Positions 59,357 through 64,000 of a DNA stretch of 64,000 nucleotides are shown one piece after another. A program made the translations under genes and the position numbers. Origin of the DNA: Hyperoodon ampullatus (taxonomy: Eukaryota > Chordata > Mammalia > Artiodactyla > Ziphiidae); NCBI GenBank assembly GCA_949752795.1, contig OX457058.1, positions 30,568,587 through 30,632,586 of the forward strand, in the 5' to 3' direction. How positions within the stretch are numbered: the first letter of the stretch is position 1; every line of letters starts with the position of its first letter. Under the pieces are notes generated by a model that worked only from the letters and a program-made list of their open reading frames with translations, ran no database searches and was not told where the DNA came from.

Positions 59357-59660
59357 CTTTTTTTTTTTTTTTTTTTTTTTAGGTATAGTTGTTTTACAAT
59401 GTTGTGTTAGTTTCTACTGTAGAGCGAAGTGGAGTTCCCTGTGCTATACAGCAGGTTCTTATCAGTTATCTATTTTATACATATTAGTGTATATATATGT
59501 CAGTCCCAGTCTCCCAATTCATCCCACCACCGCACCCCCCGCTTTTCTCCCTTGGTGTCCATGTTTGTTCTCTACATCTATGTGTCTGTTTCTGCCTTGC
59601 AAACTCGTTCATCTGTACCATTTTTCTAGATTCCACATATATGCATTAATATACGATATT
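59357..59660 (-). mobile_element. L1 3' end, antisense, 5'-truncated
   Basis: T-rich tail at left (59357-59380), then the antisense L1 3' UTR (ACAATGTTGTGTTAGTTTCT onwards), ending near TATACGATATTTG. Confidence 0.88.
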
Positions 59661-59676
59661 TGAATAACATGGATTT

Positions 59677-59894
59677 CTTTTTTTTTTTTTTTTTTTTTTT
59701 TTTTGCGGTACGCAGGCCTCTCACTGTTGTGGCCTCTCCCGTTGCGGAGCACAGGCTCCGGACACACAGGCTCAGCAGCCATGGCTCACGGGCCCAGCTG
59801 CTCCGCGGCATGTGGGATCTTCCCGGACCGGGGCACGAACCCGTGTCCCCTGCATTGGCAGGCGGACTCCACCACTGCGCCACCAGGGAAGCCC
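59677..59894 (-). mobile_element. CHR-type SINE, short young subfamily
   Basis: Antisense copy at the edge of the L1. The target-site duplication AATAACATGGATTT is at 59663-59676 and 59895-59908. It has a small deletion (GGACTCCACCACTG in place of GGACTCTCAACCACTG). Confidence 0.95.
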
Positions 59895-59982
59895 AATAAC
59901 ATGGATTTTAAAGCATCAGTTTTTAAAGGAAGACAGCTTCTCCAACTAAATGTTTCAAAAAACATGAGCAAGGCAATTGTTC

Positions 59983-59988
59983 AATAAA
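59983..59988 (+). terminator. Possible polyadenylation signal AATAAA
   Basis: AATAAA in TTCAATAAAATGAC. It matters only if the candidate terminal exon at 59110 is real. Confidence 0.2.
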
Positions 59989-60478
59989 ATGACAGGTTGC
60001 TTATCAGATTTCATTTCAGTAGTTGCAACTTGAATGTTTTTGTTACTGTATAGTATCTCAGATTGAAAAATATCAAAACAAAGTAAGTAACCACATTTTT
60101 TGCATTGACAAATTAATTTTAAAAGGTTTTTTAAAGATAATCTTCAATGTTTAAAATTCTGTAACTGGAATACAAATAATAATAATCACTAAGAAACTGT
60201 TTTGATAGACTTCTTCATATATTTATTCAGTTTATCAATCCTGTTCTAAGTTTTATGAAATCTTATTAGATAAGGTTAAGGAAGGTTTGGCAGTGGTTAA
60301 GGTTTAAGTTTTAATATAAAATCCTTTTTATTGAGTAGAGCTAAACGCAGAGCACAGTAAATGAGATTGTATGGTTTGCAAATCATCTTTGGTACAGTCT
60401 GGTAACAGGGCCAAGGATTTTCCAGTTGAAAGGGAGAGCAGTTGGTCATGTGGGGTGGGGTGAATCCCTGCAGAAGAG
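59989..60478. other. Intron 2 spacer
   Basis: AT-rich, nothing recognised. Confidence 0.4.
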
Positions 60479-60487
60479 GAATTGGAG

Positions 60488-60630
60488 GGACCTCCCTGGT
60501 GGTCCAGTGGCAATGCAGGGGGCCCGAGTTCGATCCCTGGTCAGGGAACTAGATCCTGCATGCTGCAACTAAGACCAGATGCAGCCAAATAAATAAATTA
60601 ATTAATTAATTAATAATAATAAAAGGAAGT
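60488..60630 (+). mobile_element. Short tRNA-derived SINE
   Basis: Sense copy (GACCTCCCTGGTGGTCCAG, GTTCGATCCCTGGTCAGGG) with an (AAAT)/(TTAA) tail. The flank GGAATTGGAG is at about 60479-60488 and 60631-60640. The core lacks about 20 bp after GTCCAGTGG. Confidence 0.9.
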
Positions 60631-60640
60631 GGAATTGGAG

Positions 60641-62356
60641 AATTGCTAGGTTTTTGGTTAATTCCTATGGTAGTTGGCCAGCAAATTGCAAAAAAGTTGA
60701 GCAGAAAATCATAAAAAAATGTTCCATATGCTCCTTAAACATTTTATATTAATTAAGTACCTATAAATGCACATTTATTTACCAGTTTTTGGATGTAGCT
60801 CCCAGGCCTTTTGTTTGAATATAGATTTGCTTAGTTCTGCCTCTTTGTTTTTCCGTGAAGCACAGCCATAGTGCAGGTGGGTTTTCTTTAAAGTAGAAAG
60901 ACCTCGATAGGCTTCATGACTTTTAATAATTTCCCTTCCTCCTTTTTACAGTTAATCTCTTCCATGCTAAATTTGACAGCATTTTTTTTCTTTTTTTAAG
61001 TAATTTGCCTTCATCAGGTGCTTCCAAAGCATTTATTGAACAATTCTTTTTGCACCTGTTCATCAGTTACAGTAATAAGTACAAATGGAACAGTGAAGTC
61101 GGCTAAGGTTGTATTCATAGAGCTCGGCTGCTAAGAGTGGAAGTGCGTGTGCCTGCGTGTGTCTGTGTCTGTGTGTGTGTGTGCAGGCATGCTTGGCGTG
61201 CATGTGTGTTGCAGGCAGCGGGGGAGGGCCCTGTGGGCCACGGTCCTGGGTGGGTGTGATTCTTCACCAAGGAGGTGAGGGCGGTGGTGGATCTGCCGAG
61301 CTGCTGCGTGGAGTCTGGGTAGGAGGGCCCTGCTGTCTAGTGTGAATGTGAGCATTTGGGAGCCACACTCGCTCCCCGAGGTCTCCTTTCTTGGCCCCTC
61401 TCAGCTCCACGTGGCAGCTGTCTCCTTCCAGGAGCAGCCTTCCCTGGCCTCCCAACCAGGCAGGCTCTTCCTCCGGGGCCTGCCCTGCGTGGCTGAGCCT
61501 GAATCCACAAGCAGAGAGCCCCTGGCACCATTGTGCGTTCTGACACCGTCAGGGTGTCTGCCCATCAGTGCCTGTCTGTTTAACACAGACTCGCTGGCCT
61601 TCGCCATTTAGCTTTCTCCAGGCTTCCTGAGGCTGCGCTTTCTGGACCCTCGGTCCTGGGAGGTGGGTCAGACAGAGCAAACAGAGCCGTTCGGGAAGTT
61701 CTCTATAAAGCAGCCTCTTCCAGACTGAGGGCACAGGAGACTCTGAGGACAGGGGAGGCTCTTAAATGTAGGGATGGCCAGAATGCTAAATCAGAGCCTC
61801 GGAGGGGCCTGCAGCTTTGGGTACCTGAAAGGCCTCCCTCTTCTGGCTGGGGATGTTCTGATTTGCCCAGAACGGGAGCAGACTGGGTGGCACATGGGCT
61901 AGCTGGTGGGCTCTGTCACTCGCATTTGCCCTGTTCTGAGGAAGCTTGGCTCAGAGCGGAAGATCACAAACTTTTCTGGGGGCACAGACCCTGAAGAGAC
62001 TATGGACTCTTCGCAGGAAAAAATACACATAGACCTGCAGCCTTTTCGTGCAGTTTCAGGCCCTTCCAGGACTCCAGGGTAAGGGAAGGCACCCCTTCCC
62101 GAAGCCGTTCTCCGTCCCTTTCTCAGCCCTCCGCAGCCCACCCCGCTTTGCCCTGCTCCTGCTCCCTCCTCCTCTTCTGCTGGAACCTTGTGTCCAGACA
62201 CGGCTGCCTGACCCTTGCTTACTCCTTTAGCACTCAGGGCTAAAGTGTTTTTTTGGCTCTAGATCTACATTTTCCCTGGCATGTGCCAAAAAACTGCCTG
62301 ATAAACAAGCTGTTCGGTGGTAAAGAGGAGGCGTCAGCAGAGGTGACAGTGAGGCC
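60641..62356. other. Intron 2, no gene; TG-rich tract inside
   Basis: The segment 61145-61185 is TG-rich. The region 61200-62230 is GC-richer, with overlapping open frames on both strands and no recognisable domain. Confidence 0.45.
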
Positions 62357-62506
62357 CAGCGGTTCTCAGAGGGCCAGCCCTGAACCAGCAGCGGCAGCAC
62401 CGGGAGCTGGTTGGCAATGCAGGATCTCAGGTGCGCCCACACCTGCTGTATCCGAAACCCACCCCTCCGGGTGACGTTGACTCCGGCTGAAGTTTGAGAA
62501 CCGCTC
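62357..62506. mobile_element. hAT-Charlie MER5A-type element
   Basis: The ends CAGCGGTTCTCAG and TTTGAGAACCGCT are inverted repeats of the MER5 kind. About 150 bp, non-coding. The target-site duplication has decayed. Confidence 0.75.
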
Positions 62507-63096
62507 ATAGAGTGAATGCAGACTCCACACCCCCAGTTTTAATGAGTGTTTCCCAGGCCATGTGAAGTTCTCTGTAAACTCGGCTTCAAACTCCTTTGCA
62601 GCCAGACTGTGTGGCCTCTGAGGGCCTCCTTGAGAGAAAGTGGGGGCCTGGGTCAGCGGGTTCAGTGGCAGGAGGTGCGCTTCAGTGCTGGCCCTGAGCG
62701 TGGTGTTGTGACAGCGGGACACCCGCTGGCGAGGTCTCCGTGGCGGGCGGGGGTGGGGGGGGTGAGGATGAGGGAAGCAGTGTGCTTACTCCTGCCTCTT
62801 CTCCTGCGTCTTCTCTTACAGCCCTTGACTTACAGATTTTCAAACAGCAGAGCCAGTTCAGAGGTAGTGGAATCAGAGAAAGTCACAGAAGAATAGTTTC
62901 TTTAAGAACAGTCGGGAAGGAAATCTGTGGGACCAGTTTCCTTGACTGTCCCGGAGATCAAAGTTTGTGGTGCTCTAACCCCACCACATCCTGCCAGACA
63001 CACAGGTGGATTTTCTCTGTTGTCTTCCTAGACATACTGGTTTTTTCTACTAGTCCTCACCCCCCTCTTTATCTCCCTACCACCTATTTCTTAGAC
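62507..63096. other. Intron 2 spacer with weak exon-like site
   Basis: The tract TCTTCTCCTGCGTCTTCTCTTACAG ends at 62821 and looks like an acceptor. The 42 bp after it are open in phase 0, but the following GTAGTG is a weak donor. Not called as an exon. Confidence 0.35.
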
Positions 63097-63225
63097 CAGT
63101 GGCTTTCAGACTCCTGCGAGCAAGAGTCATGTGGGGGTGACTGTACCATGTGGACTCCCCACCCCACTGCAGGGATTCTGACTTATGAGTCTAGGTGGGG
63201 CCCAAGAATCTGCATTTTAAACAAG
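63097..63225. mobile_element. hAT MER5-type fragment
   Basis: CAGTGGCTTTCAGACTCCTG followed by GGGGCCCAAGAATCTGCATT and TTAAACAAGC follows the MER5 pattern. The right end is unclear. Confidence 0.55.
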
Positions 63226-64000
63226 CACACCTGGACCTTTTGGCTCCATGGTCCTTGGACAACTTTGCTGGCTCCTGTAGTGGAACACATATTAGGCCAG
63301 TATGGGTTTATTTTACAGTTGGAATTCTTCCATGTCTTACTTATGTAACAAAAGCAGATATCTTTGAAATTGGTTTCTAAATCCACAGAAATTTTTGTTT
63401 TACTTAGAAATTGAAAAGCTAGAGGTGAGAAATTACATTGTTCTGGACCCAACTTTGAGCACCTGCTGTGTGTCAGTGACTATTTTAACTTTGGAGGTTG
63501 GGACACAGAGAAAGGGACACTGAAAAGGGCCTTAAAGGTATGCTTAACAAAGATTTACTAAAGATGTTAATTTGTTTCATCATACATGGTGTGTGTATAA
63601 AAACAAGGGTGAGGCTATACTCATTCAAGGGGCAGTCTACCCTGGTGAGTCAAATCCCTAATTTGTGAAAACCTCAAGTAATACAAAAAGTTTTGTACAT
63701 TTGAAAAAAAATTAACACTCCCTGGACTGCTGTTTTTAGCTTACTTTACTTATGTATGTTAAATTCATTGCCATCTCCCTGAGGTTTCCTGATGCCATGA
63801 GAATACGGAAAGAGAAACCACTCTGGAAAAGACTTTGAAGATTGTTTTCTCATCTGCTTTTTATTTTTATATGCAAACAGTCCTCTGCAGTTCATCTTAT
63901 CTCTGTCTTTAGCCAGAAATACTTTGGCCCATAAACATGGGCCAAAACCTCCAGCTAAGTGAAAAGGTTAAGTATTTGATTCTTTGAAGTGAAATTGTTA
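63226..64000. other. Intron 2, window end
   Basis: No gene or confident repeat. The CCAACTTTGAGCACCTGCTG, TGTGTCAGTGAC text near 63450-63490 may be a very old LINE or MIR-type piece. Confidence 0.4.

Larger units (their letters stand above)
30939..64000 (+). other. Intron 2 (continues past the window unless 59110 is used)
   Basis: Starts with the strong donor GTAAGT. No second convincing internal exon was found in the remaining 33 kb. A short alternative terminal exon at 59110 is listed separately. Confidence 0.65.

Noticed and set aside
62740..63348. 202-codon + strand frame and an exon-like acceptor at 62821
   Set aside because: The frame runs into a MER5-type repeat. The possible 42-bp exon has a weak GTAGTG donor.
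1..64000. Endogenous retrovirus, CRISPR array, tRNA or rRNA genes
   Set aside because: No LTR pair or gag/pol/env text, no spaced direct repeats, and the tRNA-like parts are all inside SINEs.

Overview
This is a mammalian nuclear window with no bacterial-style genes. The organism is most likely a cetacean, probably a toothed whale or dolphin. The evidence is 25 copies of tRNA-derived SINEs of the CHR type, known from cetaceans, hippos and ruminants. Fourteen of them belong to a young, nearly uniform short subfamily that starts 'GGCTTCCCTGGTGGCGCAG' and ends in a poly-A tail. Artiodactyl-type L1 LINEs and a cetartiodactyl-type mariner agree with this. The species is inferred from repeats only.

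One protein-coding gene is supported, on the + strand. A CpG island (about 9820-10640) holds the promoter and exon 1, with an ATG at 10247 in good context and an in-frame upstream ATG at 10169 followed by eight CGG-encoded arginines. A donor at 10342 leads into a roughly 20.5 kb intron. Exon 2 (30806-30938) joins in frame and adds 44 residues, including a basic, serine-rich segment that looks like a kinase and 14-3-3 target. The rest of the window is intron 2, or intron 2 plus a possible short alternative last exon at 59110 (DDVRWPPVD-stop). I could not name the gene with confidence. Most of the protein probably lies downstream of the window.

Layout: 1-9.0 kb is upstream sequence packed with nested repeats (L1 containing a SINE and a complete but dead mariner; an older antisense L1; five SINEs close to the promoter). 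9.8-10.6 kb is the promoter and exon 1. 13.8-20.6 kb is a near full-length antisense L1 with matching target-site duplications, carrying a younger SINE and a deletion across the ORF1/ORF2 junction. 22.9-30.3 kb holds more L1 and SINE fragments. 30.8 kb is exon 2. 32.3-32.8 kb is the most unusual locus: a second, 96% identical copy of exon 2 (121 bp) sits in the loop of a 130-bp inverted repeat, next to a SINE that lacks a target-site duplication. 33-64 kb is intronic sequence with old L1M pieces, MIRs, two or three hAT (MER1/MER5-type) elements and more SINEs.

The best candidate for something undescribed is the exon-2 copy inside the inverted repeat at 32353-32758. Its reading frame is still open and its AG is kept, so it could act as an RNA hairpin, a decoy exon or a cryptic exon. 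It could also simply be the scar of a template-switching rearrangement.
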